Part shown: positions 25,181 to 33,622 of the stretch, piece by piece
Layout: each line of letters opens with the position of its first letter
Position numbering within the stretch: the first letter of the stretch is position 1
DNA from: Nitrospira sp.
GTDB taxonomy: Bacteria; Nitrospirota; Nitrospiria; Nitrospirales; Nitrospiraceae
NCBI GenBank assembly: GCA_018242765.1
Contig: JAFEBH010000013.1
Location: 49,088 to 113,087 of the forward strand
Reading direction: 5' to 3'
Length of the DNA: 64,000 bases
Notes under the pieces: model-generated
Told to the model about the DNA's origin: nothing
The model's database searches: none
What the model saw: only the letters and a program-made list of their open reading frames with translations
Position numbers and translations under genes: made by a program

Positions 25181-27202
25181 ATGCGGATTCGCAAAAAAGA
25201 ATGCCACGATTCCGATCGTGCGCTGAGTCTGGAATGGCTGGAAACCAACGGGTGCGGGGGATTTGCGTCAGGCACGGTGGCTGGCGCCAACACGCGTCGG
25301 TATCATGGGTTATTGGTTGTGGCGAGCCCCCCTGAATACCATCGTTACGTACTGGTTAATCACCTAGAGGAGTGGCTTCATCTGGATGGTTGCGCCGTTT
25401 CAATCTCGACGAATCTGTATCCTGGCGTGATCCATCCTCAAGGGTACAGGCATTGTGTTTCCTTTTCGTCGACTCCTTGGCCAACCTGGATCTTTACGTT
25501 CAACGATCAAGAAGTCAGCCGAGAAATCTTCTGTGTATGGGGTCAGAGCACTGTTGTGGTGAGATGGAAACTCCTCACACCAACGACAGATGCAATCGAA
25601 CTGCGTGTACGTCCGAAGCTCACGGGGCGAGATTATCATGCCCTTCACCATGAAAACGGTGGGCTTTCCGATGTGGCGGTGATCACCGAGAAGAGGGTGA
25701 CCTGGCAGCCTTACCATAGTCTTCCAGCCGTGCATTGCCTCCACACCGGAACCTATCACCATGCCCCCGATTGGTATCGACAGGTACAGCTTCCTCTCGA
25801 ACAAGAGCGTGGGCTGGATTTTCTAGAAGACTGGTGGTCTCCGGGAGAATTGCAGTTCGACTTGGAGCCCGGTAGGGAGCAGATTCTTGTTCTGACCAGC
25901 GAACTGGTCGATGGCATCCAGCCTGGAGAACTCATTCGGACGGAACGTGCCAGCCGGATGAGGCGCCGTACGGTCACGAAGCGTCCGGATCGCTTTGCCG
26001 AAGCCCTTCGGCAAGCTGCCGGTACATTCTTCGTACGACAGGGCTCCAGGCAGACGGTGATTGCCGGATATCCTTGGTTTACCGATTGGGGGCGAGACAC
26101 CTTCATCTCATTACCTGGTCTCTTCCTTGTGACCGGACGGTACGAGGCTGCTTGGCACGTTATTGAATCCTTCATTCCTTTTGTGTCGGAAGGTATGGTG
26201 CCGAATCGCTTTCCCGATCTCGGCCAGGATCCTGAGTACAATACCATCGATGCCTCTCTCTGGTTTATCCACACGGTCGATCGCTATCTGGTCTACAGCA
26301 AGGATAGAAAACGTGTTCGAGCCGTCGCGTGGCCGGCCATCAAACAGATTCTCGATGGTTATCGTCAAGGGACGAGATACAACATCAAGATGGACGTCGA
26401 TGGGTTGATTGCGGGAGGAATGCCTGGGACACAGCTGACATGGATGGATGCCAAAATAGGAGAGTGGGTCGTGACTCCACGGTACGGAAAGCCGGTAGAA
26501 ATTCAAGCCTTGTGGATTCGGGCGTTACAAGTTGGTTCTCAGTTAGCTGCAAAATTCGGTGAACGAGATTACGCGGCGGACTGTCGGCGAGATAGAACAC
26601 GAGCCGTTAGATCGTTTCGTCAACGATTCTGGTATGAGGACGGACAGTACTTGTACGATGTCATCGATGGGCCGGAGGGGGACGATACCTCAATGCGTCC
26701 TAATCAGGTGTACGCGATGTCCCTTTGCGATGATCTGCTGACGAACGAACAAGCCACACAGACTCTTCGGGTTGTCAAAGCGCATCTTCTGACCTCGGTG
26801 GGTCTTCGTACATTGTCACCCCAGGACCGCCGGTATCGGCCACGCTATGAAGGGGGGCCACGAGAACGGGATTGCGCCTACCATCAGGGAACCGTCTGGC
26901 CGTTCCTGTTGGGACCATTTGTGACAGCATGGGTGAGCACGTTCGGGCGTACGACCAAGTCCAAACGTGAGGCGAGGTCATTCCTTAACGGAATAGAAGC
27001 GAGTCTACGAGATACCTGTCTGGGCCACGTATCAGAGATATTTGATGGAGACGATCCGCATGCTCCACGCGGTTGTCCGGCACAGGCGTGGTCACTTGCA
27101 GAACCTCTTCGCGCCATGGTCGAGGATCTTGGGTTGTTGCCGATCACACCTGAGGCAACCAACGCGGTTCGACATAAGCGGTCCGCTACCCAACAGCGCT
27201 AG
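25181..27202 (+). CDS. glycogen debranching enzyme (amylo-alpha-1,6-glucosidase, GH133-like)
   Basis: 673 residues, cytoplasmic. The N-terminal domain opens LEWLETNGCGGFASGTVAGANTRRYHGLLV, the diagnostic start of archaeal/bacterial-type debranching enzymes. The C-terminal (alpha/alpha)6 domain has YPWFTDWGRDTFISLPGLFL, GKPVEIQALWIRALQ, DTSMRPNQVYAMSL and YHQGTVWPFLLGPFVTAW. It hydrolyses alpha-1,6 branches of glycogen or related glucans. Together with the upstream GH63-like gene it implies storage-glucan mobilisation. The palindromic repeat between them suggests they are separated transcriptionally or by mRNA processing. Confidence 0.92.
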   Translation: MRIRKKECHDSDRALSLEWLETNGCGGFASGTVAGANTRRYHGLLVVASPPEYHRYVLVNHLEEWLHLDGCAVSISTNLYPGVIHPQGYRHCVSFSSTPWPTWIFTFNDQEVSREIFCVWGQSTVVVRWKLLTPTTDAIELRVRPKLTGRDYHALHHENGGLSDVAVITEKRVTWQPYHSLPAVHCLHTGTYHHAPDWYRQVQLPLEQERGLDFLEDWWSPGELQFDLEPGREQILVLTSELVDGIQPGELIRTERASRMRRRTVTKRPDRFAEALRQAAGTFFVRQGSRQTVIAGYPWFTDWGRDTFISLPGLFLVTGRYEAAWHVIESFIPFVSEGMVPNRFPDLGQDPEYNTIDASLWFIHTVDRYLVYSKDRKRVRAVAWPAIKQILDGYRQGTRYNIKMDVDGLIAGGMPGTQLTWMDAKIGEWVVTPRYGKPVEIQALWIRALQVGSQLAAKFGERDYAADCRRDRTRAVRSFRQRFWYEDGQYLYDVIDGPEGDDTSMRPNQVYAMSLCDDLLTNEQATQTLRVVKAHLLTSVGLRTLSPQDRRYRPRYEGGPRERDCAYHQGTVWPFLLGPFVTAWVSTFGRTTKSKREARSFLNGIEASLRDTCLGHVSEIFDGDDPHAPRGCPAQAWSLAEPLRAMVEDLGLLPITPEATNAVRHKRSATQQR

Positions 27203-27214
27203 CCGGTCTCTCCC

Positions 27215-27243
27215 TTGACAGGCTCTCTGCGCATCCGTAGTCT
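27215..27243 (+). promoter_or_regulatory. candidate sigma-70 promoter for the GlcG-like gene
   Basis: A consensus TTGACA (27215-27220) is followed after 17 bases by TAGTCT (27238-27243), which keeps the key first, second and last -10 bases. It lies 30 bases before the GlcG-like start at 27273. The -10 is weak, so this is tentative. Confidence 0.45.
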
Positions 27244-27272
27244 GCATGCACGATATAGTGTGGAGCTCTACG

Positions 27273-27818
27273 ATGCAGATGAAGATTTTATCAAGCCGAA
27301 AGCATCGAATCGTCACGGCCGGTATGCTGTGTGTTCTCATTAGCCTCGCAGTTCCCTACGTCACGTTAGCTGATGACTTGCCTAAAGAATCGATATTACC
27401 GCTGGGACTGGCGACCAAGGCGATTCAAGCCGCGCTAGATGTCTGTAAAAAGGATGGGTACCGAGTGAGTGTCTCAGTCGTAGACCGTGAGGGCGTGCTT
27501 CGTGCCATGGGACGAGCCGACGGTGCTGGGTCCCATACGGTAGACAGTAGCCGGAAAAAAGCTTATACCGCCGCCAGCTTGCGACGCACCACGAGCGAGC
27601 TTGCCGATCTCATCACCAAAGTTCCCATGCTTCAGGCTCTTCGTGACATTAATGGTGAGGTTTTGATTTTAGGCGGCGGGCTCCCTATCGAAATTGGAGG
27701 AGAAGTGGTTGGTGGCATCGGAGTTGGTGGAGCACCAGGCACCCATCTGGATGACGCATGTGCGCAGGGGGGCTTGGATGCGATCGGTGCGGTCCCCAAG
27801 GTTTCACCAGCCAAGTGA
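27273..27818 (+). CDS. secreted GlcG/HbpS-family heme-binding-type protein
   Basis: 181 residues with a signal peptide (IVTAGMLCVLISLAVPYVTLA, cleavage near ADD). The mature protein is the small GlcG/DUF336 domain: LGLATKAIQAALDVCKKDGYRVSVSVVD, VLRAMGRADGAGSHTVDSSRKKAYTA, and the glycine-rich GGGLPIEIGGEVVGGIGVGGA. Family members such as HbpS bind heme or sense redox outside the cell; others have no known role. GGAG lies about 7 bases before the chosen ATG. The stop codon overlaps the GTG start of the following lipoprotein, so the two are translationally coupled. Confidence 0.88.
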   Translation: MQMKILSSRKHRIVTAGMLCVLISLAVPYVTLADDLPKESILPLGLATKAIQAALDVCKKDGYRVSVSVVDREGVLRAMGRADGAGSHTVDSSRKKAYTAASLRRTTSELADLITKVPMLQALRDINGEVLILGGGLPIEIGGEVVGGIGVGGAPGTHLDDACAQGGLDAIGAVPKVSPAK

Positions 27819-28270
27819 GATTTTTCGTCTGGGTGGTGATCTGTATTGCTCTGTTGCCGATCGCAGTGGGATGCAACAGCACTGTGCCCGAGACTGCATC
27901 ACTGGAACTCACGATGCTCCAGTTTCGTCTCGCTATTGTGAGAACGGCAACTGATCCGTTTCTGCAGCGATTCAATCTTACAATGAATGTCCAGGGACAA
28001 GGTGGGTGTAAGTCCACGACGGAACTCTTTCCTGATACGGGTTATGCAGGTCGACGGAACGTCTATTTGGCGGCCAAGGGCAACGTCTATGTTGTTGGGC
28101 AGTACGATGCTCGAGTCATTAATGTTCAAACTTGTCGGACTGACCTGGCAGAATTTCGCCATCTCGATCGAGACGTAATTTTTCTTGGGAGCTTTGATCA
28201 GGACCAAGAAAAACACTGGAGGTATGTGTCCGCGCTTCAACGACCGGAATTGCCATTTGAAAAACGATAA
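27815..28270 (+). CDS. lipoprotein, unknown function
   Basis: 151 residues from a GTG that overlaps the stop of the GlcG-like gene (GTGA arrangement). Signal sequence FFVWVVICIALLPIAVGC with a lipobox ending in Cys. The mature part is small, with two further cysteines (GGCKST and QTCRTDL) that may form a disulfide, and no recognised family. An in-frame ATG at 27758 exists, but it would place a Cys-rich nonsense head before the signal. Coupling to the GlcG-like protein suggests a shared periplasmic role. Confidence 0.72.
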   Translation: MRFFVWVVICIALLPIAVGCNSTVPETASLELTMLQFRLAIVRTATDPFLQRFNLTMNVQGQGGCKSTTELFPDTGYAGRRNVYLAAKGNVYVVGQYDARVINVQTCRTDLAEFRHLDRDVIFLGSFDQDQEKHWRYVSALQRPELPFEKR

Positions 28271-28362
28271 GGGTAGTAGCCGTAGTGAAAGGCCTCTCCC
28301 GGTGTTCTCTTATGATGCAGTTGAGGCGATGGGTGTGATCTAACGACGAGCGATCTTATTAC

Positions 28363-28578
28363 ATGCAACAACCTATCATTGGGTATCATCAAGATGAGCA
28401 CGGCGACTGGGTTGCCGATCTCGCGTGTAGCCACGGGCAACATGTTCGACATCACCCCCCATTTTTCAATCGTCCATGGGTCCTGACCGCTGGAGGACGT
28501 GAGCAGCATCTTGGCACGTTCTTGAACTGCAAGAAGTGCGAGGAGCCGACTGCCGTTGCTCCCCCAGCGTCGCCATAA
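28363..28578 (+). CDS. DUF3565 protein
   Basis: 71 residues matching the DUF3565 pattern nearly end to end: QPIIGYHQDEHGDWVADLAC, GHxQHVRHxPP as SHGQHVRHHPPFFNRPWVL, and a C-terminal NCKKCEEP. The conserved Cys and His residues suggest metal binding, but no function is known. Soluble and cytoplasmic. A minus-strand frame across the same bases is a shadow. Confidence 0.85.
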   Translation: MQQPIIGYHQDEHGDWVADLACSHGQHVRHHPPFFNRPWVLTAGGREQHLGTFLNCKKCEEPTAVAPPASP

Positions 28579-28733
28579 CCCACGCAACATCTGGTTCCTC
28601 CCGGCGTCGACTGTACACTCATCCGGACTATCTCGCATTCATACAACCAGTCATTTTCTTGGTGGCCGGCAGGCTTGGTGATACGGTAGACATGGGGCGT
28701 TTTCTCGATGCCACGTCGAGAGGAAGGTAGGGT

Positions 28734-29360
28734 ATGCGCATGGCCACGGCTTCACACCCGTCGATGTCGACGGTCGATCCGCGATCCGGATTTTTTGTGC
28801 ATCGAATCCAAAAGGGCTATGCCGTCTGGATTGGGTTATTGCTGTTTCTGTATTCGGCACTGTTTTTCACCATGGCCTTCTATGGGGCTCATCTGAAGCC
28901 TGTCGTCGTGCTCTACACCAGTGATTCTTTGGAAGAGCGGCAGGCTGCAGCTGAGGAGATGTTGGCATTAAGCGAGACAGTATGGGTTGCGGTTCCGGTG
29001 CTCTTTTTCGGTTCTGTAATTTTCAGTCTTGTTCTGACTCGACGTGTGGCAGGTCCGCTCTCTCGACTGGACGAGAGTCTTCAACAGTGGGCGCAGGGGA
29101 ACCTTCGTTGGCGTATGCGTTTTCGTCCCAGTGACCGACTGGATGAGTTGGCTGATCACGCGAATTGCGCTGTAGAGAATATTGAAAGGTCGTTTGATCA
29201 GATTCGAGCTCAGACAGGAGCCTTGCAGGCGGCACTACAGAAGATTGAGACGGTTGAGTCCACGGGAGTGAAGGAAGCACGAGATGCCCTCGATGAGATC
29301 GACGGGACATTACAGCGATTTACCTTTCGACCGGCGGTCAATAAGTTCGGACGGACTTAA
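28734..29360 (+). CDS. membrane protein with HAMP domain
   Basis: 208 residues: two membrane helices (about AVWIGLLLFLYSALFFTMAFY and VWVAVPVLFFGSVIFSLVL) enclosing a short external loop of about 50 residues. A HAMP-type linker follows (RRVAGPLSRLDESLQQWAQGNL ... RPSDRLDELADHANCAVENIE), then a coiled coil. There is no kinase, cyclase or chemotaxis signalling domain, so it may relay a signal to a separate partner. GGAAGGTAGGGT precedes the ATG. The next gene, a pilin-like protein, begins immediately after its stop, so the two are coupled. Confidence 0.82.
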   Translation: MRMATASHPSMSTVDPRSGFFVHRIQKGYAVWIGLLLFLYSALFFTMAFYGAHLKPVVVLYTSDSLEERQAAAEEMLALSETVWVAVPVLFFGSVIFSLVLTRRVAGPLSRLDESLQQWAQGNLRWRMRFRPSDRLDELADHANCAVENIERSFDQIRAQTGALQAALQKIETVESTGVKEARDALDEIDGTLQRFTFRPAVNKFGRT

Positions 29361-29933
29361 TTGGTGTGTAGAGGAAAGAAAACTGGTGGATTCACCTTGC
29401 TTGAAGTGTTGGTCGTTCTGGCCATATTGAGCGTCCTTGCTGCAGCGGCGACGATTTCACACGGGTATCTTGTCGGTCATGCCACAGCGGTGGAGGCCGA
29501 GGTGATCCTCGGTGAGATTAACAGATTGGAAATGCTCTACCACGCCAATCATGGGTCTTATTCCAGTGACATGGCGGCCATCGGCCTTACGCTCGCGCCG
29601 ACGCTCAAGTATTACAAGATCGCGGTGTGGTTGGATGATGGAGGAGCATCATTCCAGGCAGCCGCGATTCCTCTCTCTGGACAACAGACACAGACGGCGT
29701 TCGTGTTGACGCATGCAATGGATGGAATAACTCTCCACAAGAAGGATGTCGGGATATTCGCTCAAGAAGTTCACGGTAGGACTTCTTCTAACGGGATGCC
29801 CTCAAGGGGCGAGGGGCAGATGGAGATGCGTACAGGAACACAGAGGAAAGCTCAACAGGAAGATTGTCGGAAAGGTGGTGAAGCAACGGTTGCCGCTGAT
29901 GGATTGCTCGATATGAATTTCTGCTTAAAATGA
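29361..29933 (+). CDS. type IV pilin-like protein (prepilin signal)
   Basis: 190 residues from a TTG that directly follows the stop of the HAMP gene. The N-terminus has a class III prepilin signal, TGG/FTLLEVLVVLAILSVLAA, with cleavage before Phe and the conserved Glu at +5, then a globular domain. PulG/PilA-type features include INRLEMLYHANHGSYSSDMAAIGL. The C-terminal 50 residues are polar and end in a Cys pair region (QEDCRKGG ... DMNFC). Probably a minor pilin or pseudopilin; no other pilus genes are in the window. A GTG one codon in is an alternative start. Confidence 0.82.
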   Translation: MVCRGKKTGGFTLLEVLVVLAILSVLAAAATISHGYLVGHATAVEAEVILGEINRLEMLYHANHGSYSSDMAAIGLTLAPTLKYYKIAVWLDDGGASFQAAAIPLSGQQTQTAFVLTHAMDGITLHKKDVGIFAQEVHGRTSSNGMPSRGEGQMEMRTGTQRKAQQEDCRKGGEATVAADGLLDMNFCLK

Positions 29934-30237
29934 CTCGGCTTCTTTACGGGTGCTGGACATGGTTTGTCCGCCCGTGGGTAGCCTGAGTTCACGGTAGGCT
30001 CTCCTGAATTTTCTCCTCAATTACGGGTAAAAAGGTGCGTGTAAATAGAGGCCCCCAGCTTTTGCCTCCCCCAACCTCGGTAGTGAGACAGGGGTTGTGC
30101 GGTGAGGTCGGGACGAAAGCGTCGTGGCCTGCGGTTCACCAACTCATGTCCGGCTGCAGAGCCATTCGGCCATCTTGACAGAGTAGAAGGCTTTGTTTGA
30201 CAACCATGCCATAGAGGACTCAACCGGATCGCCGACT
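29934..30237. other. intergenic region without recognised features
   Basis: 304 bases between the pilin-like gene and ydbH. A minus-strand frame at 30017-30223 has no ribosome site and no protein-like pattern, and only short imperfect inverted repeats are seen. The ydbH promoter presumably lies here but I cannot point to it. Confidence 0.5.
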
Positions 30238-33042
30238 ATGTTGACGCAACGTTATCAAGTTGCCGTGCTATTGGTTTTTGTTGTGTTGTGCGGATGCTAT
30301 CTTGTACTGCCGTTGGGGGCCTCGTATGTCTTGGCCAATGGGCTTCGTACGTATGGGTACAGTCATGTCATCCTTCAACTCGGGTATCCCGGCTGGACTC
30401 GTATGAATATCCCGGTCGTTTCATTTCAGCAAGACTTGGGAGAAGAACGATTGCTGATCTCCCTGACCGATACCGAGATTCAGTATGACCTGGGACATCT
30501 GTTTCAAGGTCGTGCGCATCGTATCCTACTCAGGGATGTGGCTATCCATGTGTTGACTGTGCACTCGACTGACCCCACCACGGGAGGAACGCATGTGGAA
30601 GTGAACAATGATGAAGAGTCGTCACCGTGGAAATTGTTGACCGCAGGCGATCTTTTACGGAATATTCCCATACTCCCCTTTAGCGAATTGCAGCTTGAGC
30701 ATGTGACGGTGTTTCGTGAGCAGGCAACGGGGCCGCTTCGCAAGGTCACCATTGATGGGGCGCTGACGTCTGCCGGCAATGAGATTGGAGGGCATCTTTC
30801 ATTTCGTGGACGAGATACCGGCTCCTATGGTCTCGTGGTGGCGGGGAATTCGGCGAGTACGTGGTCGGCTACGTTATCTTCGACGAGACCACATGCAGCA
30901 CCGATTGTCTCCTGGCAGTCCAGATCGCGTCCGACCGATGGTTCGGATATCAAAGTCGACGGGCAACTTCGAATGAATGTACAGGAGCTGGCTCCGTTTA
31001 TCGCGCTCCTCGTGCCGATCGGCCCCGAGCTGGAGAAGGTCACTGGGCAGGTCGCCCTCGATTGGGCTGGGGTTGCTGCAACCCGGGCTGCGCTCGGGTC
31101 GCTCTGGGAGGATGAACATACCCGTGTAGACGGTCAGGTCCGTATCAATCTCACCTTGCCCGCACTGAAGGGAGTGGCGAAAGATATTGCACTGGCCTAT
31201 GCGGGACGGTTTGTAGGGAATGCGGCTCAGGCGGAGTGGGCTATGAGCCCTGGCGTGCTTCTCACCGCGACGCTGAATACCCAACCTCGCCTTATTCCGG
31301 ACGTAGTTCGGTTGATTCTTCCTCATGGAGATCAGCCGGTACGAATTGAGAACAAGGAGGTCGTACAAGGGACTCTTTATTGGAAAGAGACTCCTATCCG
31401 CACAGTGGCTCAAGGTCCGCTGCAGGTGACCTACGGCAGGGCATCTGGGCCATTGGTCGCCATGTTCGAAACCACCAGGGCTGAAGGGCGTGGAAATGAA
31501 CTAATCTTGGCTGAAGGAGCCTATCAATTGGAGGGAGTGCTCCCTAGAGTATTAACGGAGAGACTTTCAGCTAAAGAGGCAGCAGGGGGAGTTCGGGGGA
31601 CCGTACGGCTGGAACGAGCACGTATCGCGGGCGTGTTATTACCGCCATCTTCGATTACGGTAAAGCAGATTGGACAAGGTGCGGTCTTCGTCCCGGGAGC
31701 AACACTGAATCTCTCCGAACCCCTTACCGTGAAATGTGATCTGATTCCAAGGCACTGCATCGGAGGCCCACTGGCTGCCACGATTCGGACTCCTGGCGTC
31801 AGAATAGGTGGTCAAACTGTCACGGTGACCCAAGGGCTGCTCAGCATTCAGGACATGGAGACGAGAGGCACGGATTGGACTACCCGCGGGATGTTGGTGG
31901 TTGATGGAGTCAACGTGAGTGCTGGAACGGCTATTCCTTCACCAAGTCATTGGGTCACCAAGTTTTCTGCGGATCAAACGAGTATTGGGGCGGATCTACA
32001 GGGGGATCTTCCGAATCATAAAGGGTTGGTGACGGCCAGGATTGAGCAATCGCTGAGCACGGCATACGGAGCGTTGCATGGTACGATCGGTCCGGTGCAA
32101 TTTGATGGGGCCGAGCGGCGGCTCAGCAGATTTATTCGGGCGGTTGGCCCATCGAACGATCTTCTTGATGGAACCGTCAGCGCCATGGTCGATGTGGTCT
32201 GGGATAATACAGGTGGTAGTCAATCCAGCAACGGTACAACCATCACCTCCGCGACCGCACGGGTGATCGCGGAGAATGTTTCTGGATATTATCACGACTA
32301 TGGAATCCGAGGGGTGAGCACGTCAATGGTTCTTCGTGCAGACGGAACGGAATCCATTCTGACGACTCAGCCGGCCTCTCTCGTGGTGGGGGCTTTCCAG
32401 AGTGGTGTAGAAGTCACCAATATCAGGGCTTTTTATCAGGCACGGTGGAAATTGACGGACCCACTTCCAAGGGTTGAGGTGAAAGATTTTCAGTGTGAAG
32501 CCTTTGGAGGGACGATCACCAGTCCTGGTCTTGTGGTAGACTTGCCGTCGTCCTCATCCACAACGGTCTTTTCGTTACGGAATCTGGATCTCGCGAAGAT
32601 TCTCAGTGTGGAACAACAGCGGGGACTGCAGGGAACCGGCACACTCAATGGGACACTCCCGGTCACCATCACTCCGAGGGGAGTGGTGGTGGATGATGGA
32701 GTGATCGAGGCGCAGCCTCCAGGCGGAGTCATACGACATCTCTCAACTGTAGAGTCGCCCCCCGTGCTTTCAGAATCGGATACGCCTCTCCAACTTGTAG
32801 CGCAAGCCCTCAATAATTTTCACTACAAGTTCTTGCGCGTGGGAGTTAGGTATGGAGAAACTGGCATGTTGGATTTGAGTGCGCGATTGGAGGGGCGGAA
32901 TCCAGATCTTGCACAGACCCCACCTATTCACTTTAATCTCACGGTTCAAGAACACATTCCGACCCTTTTAAAGAGTCTCCGACTTATTGAAGAAATCCCA
33001 GGCACGATCGAGCGCAAATATAAACGACTCTCATCCTCATGA
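30238..33042 (+). CDS. ydbH: YdbH-family intermembrane phospholipid transport protein (AsmA-like)
   Basis: 934 residues anchored by one N-terminal membrane helix (VAVLLVFVVLCGCYLVLPLG), followed by a very long periplasmic beta-rich region, as in AsmA-like bridges. The C-terminal part (GGTITSPGLVVDLPSSSSTTVFSLRNLDLAKIL, GTGTLNGTLPVTITPRGVVVDDGVIEAQPPGG, ALNNFHYKFLRVGVRYGETGMLDLSARLEGRNP) is the recognisable YdbH/DctA-YdbH signature. It is followed by ynbE and ydbL homologues in the same order as in E. coli. There, YdbH and YnbE form a bridge moving phospholipids to the outer membrane. The chosen ATG removes 15 upstream codons that lack a ribosome site. Confidence 0.9.
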   Translation: MLTQRYQVAVLLVFVVLCGCYLVLPLGASYVLANGLRTYGYSHVILQLGYPGWTRMNIPVVSFQQDLGEERLLISLTDTEIQYDLGHLFQGRAHRILLRDVAIHVLTVHSTDPTTGGTHVEVNNDEESSPWKLLTAGDLLRNIPILPFSELQLEHVTVFREQATGPLRKVTIDGALTSAGNEIGGHLSFRGRDTGSYGLVVAGNSASTWSATLSSTRPHAAPIVSWQSRSRPTDGSDIKVDGQLRMNVQELAPFIALLVPIGPELEKVTGQVALDWAGVAATRAALGSLWEDEHTRVDGQVRINLTLPALKGVAKDIALAYAGRFVGNAAQAEWAMSPGVLLTATLNTQPRLIPDVVRLILPHGDQPVRIENKEVVQGTLYWKETPIRTVAQGPLQVTYGRASGPLVAMFETTRAEGRGNELILAEGAYQLEGVLPRVLTERLSAKEAAGGVRGTVRLERARIAGVLLPPSSITVKQIGQGAVFVPGATLNLSEPLTVKCDLIPRHCIGGPLAATIRTPGVRIGGQTVTVTQGLLSIQDMETRGTDWTTRGMLVVDGVNVSAGTAIPSPSHWVTKFSADQTSIGADLQGDLPNHKGLVTARIEQSLSTAYGALHGTIGPVQFDGAERRLSRFIRAVGPSNDLLDGTVSAMVDVVWDNTGGSQSSNGTTITSATARVIAENVSGYYHDYGIRGVSTSMVLRADGTESILTTQPASLVVGAFQSGVEVTNIRAFYQARWKLTDPLPRVEVKDFQCEAFGGTITSPGLVVDLPSSSSTTVFSLRNLDLAKILSVEQQRGLQGTGTLNGTLPVTITPRGVVVDDGVIEAQPPGGVIRHLSTVESPPVLSESDTPLQLVAQALNNFHYKFLRVGVRYGETGMLDLSARLEGRNPDLAQTPPIHFNLTVQEHIPTLLKSLRLIEEIPGTIERKYKRLSSS

Positions 33043-33050
33043 GGCTGATC

Positions 33051-33260
33051 ATGATGAAGACAGCGATACAGAGACGAGCAACCGTGCTGATCTGGGGGGG
33101 GCTCATGGTGACGATATGTGCTTGTACTCCACGTGTAGAAGTGGCTGCGTCTGAGAAGCCGATTACGATCAATCTCAACGTGAAGATCGATCATGAAATA
33201 CGATTAAAAGTCGACAAGGACCTGGATCACGTGTTGTCGAAGGACAACGGACTGTTCTAA
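33051..33260 (+). CDS. ynbE: YnbE-family lipoprotein
   Basis: 69 residues: lipoprotein signal ending VTICACTP, then a short mature part EKPITINLNVKIDHEIRLKVDKDLD, the hallmark of YnbE. In E. coli YnbE is an outer-membrane lipoprotein that docks on YdbH. TGAGG lies about 7 bases before this ATG; an earlier in-frame ATG (33039) overlaps the ydbH stop as ATGA, so translation is coupled either way. Middle gene of ydbH-ynbE-ydbL. Confidence 0.9.
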   Translation: MMKTAIQRRATVLIWGGLMVTICACTPRVEVAASEKPITINLNVKIDHEIRLKVDKDLDHVLSKDNGLF

Positions 33261-33275
33261 ATTTCGGAGGCGCCA

Positions 33276-33611
33276 ATGACTATGGTACGGCTGACCATTG
33301 TGCTGTGTGCGACGCTCGTAGGAACTGCGGTCGCTTTTTCAGCATTCGCCCTGTCGTTAGATGAAGCGAAAGCAAAGGGACTGGTCGGAGAAAGGCCCAA
33401 TGGTTATCTGGGCACGGTGACTCCTTCCAATGCTGAAGCTCAAGGCTTGATAGAAGATGTGAATCGAAAGCGGAGACAGGCGTACGAAGAGATTGCAAAA
33501 CGAAACCGTACCGATATTCGAGCTGTCGAAACCCTCGCGGGAGAAAAGGCTATTCAGAATACCGCCCCGGGAAACCTTATCGAAGGTCCTGGTGGGTGGA
33601 TTAAGAAATAG
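33276..33611 (+). CDS. ydbL: YdbL-family periplasmic protein
   Basis: 111 residues with a signal peptide (VLCATLVGTAVAFSAFA). The mature domain matches YdbL/DUF1318: LDEAKAKGLVGERPNGYLGTV, the VNRKRRQAYEEIAKRN helix and an ending QNTAPGNLIEGPGGWIKK. In E. coli it modulates the YdbH-YnbE bridge, perhaps as a chaperone. GGAGG lies just before the ATG, 15 bases after ynbE. It ends 11 bases from the convergent sulfite-oxidase-fold gene. Confidence 0.92.
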   Translation: MTMVRLTIVLCATLVGTAVAFSAFALSLDEAKAKGLVGERPNGYLGTVTPSNAEAQGLIEDVNRKRRQAYEEIAKRNRTDIRAVETLAGEKAIQNTAPGNLIEGPGGWIKK

Positions 33612-33622
33612 TCCTTCCCCCT

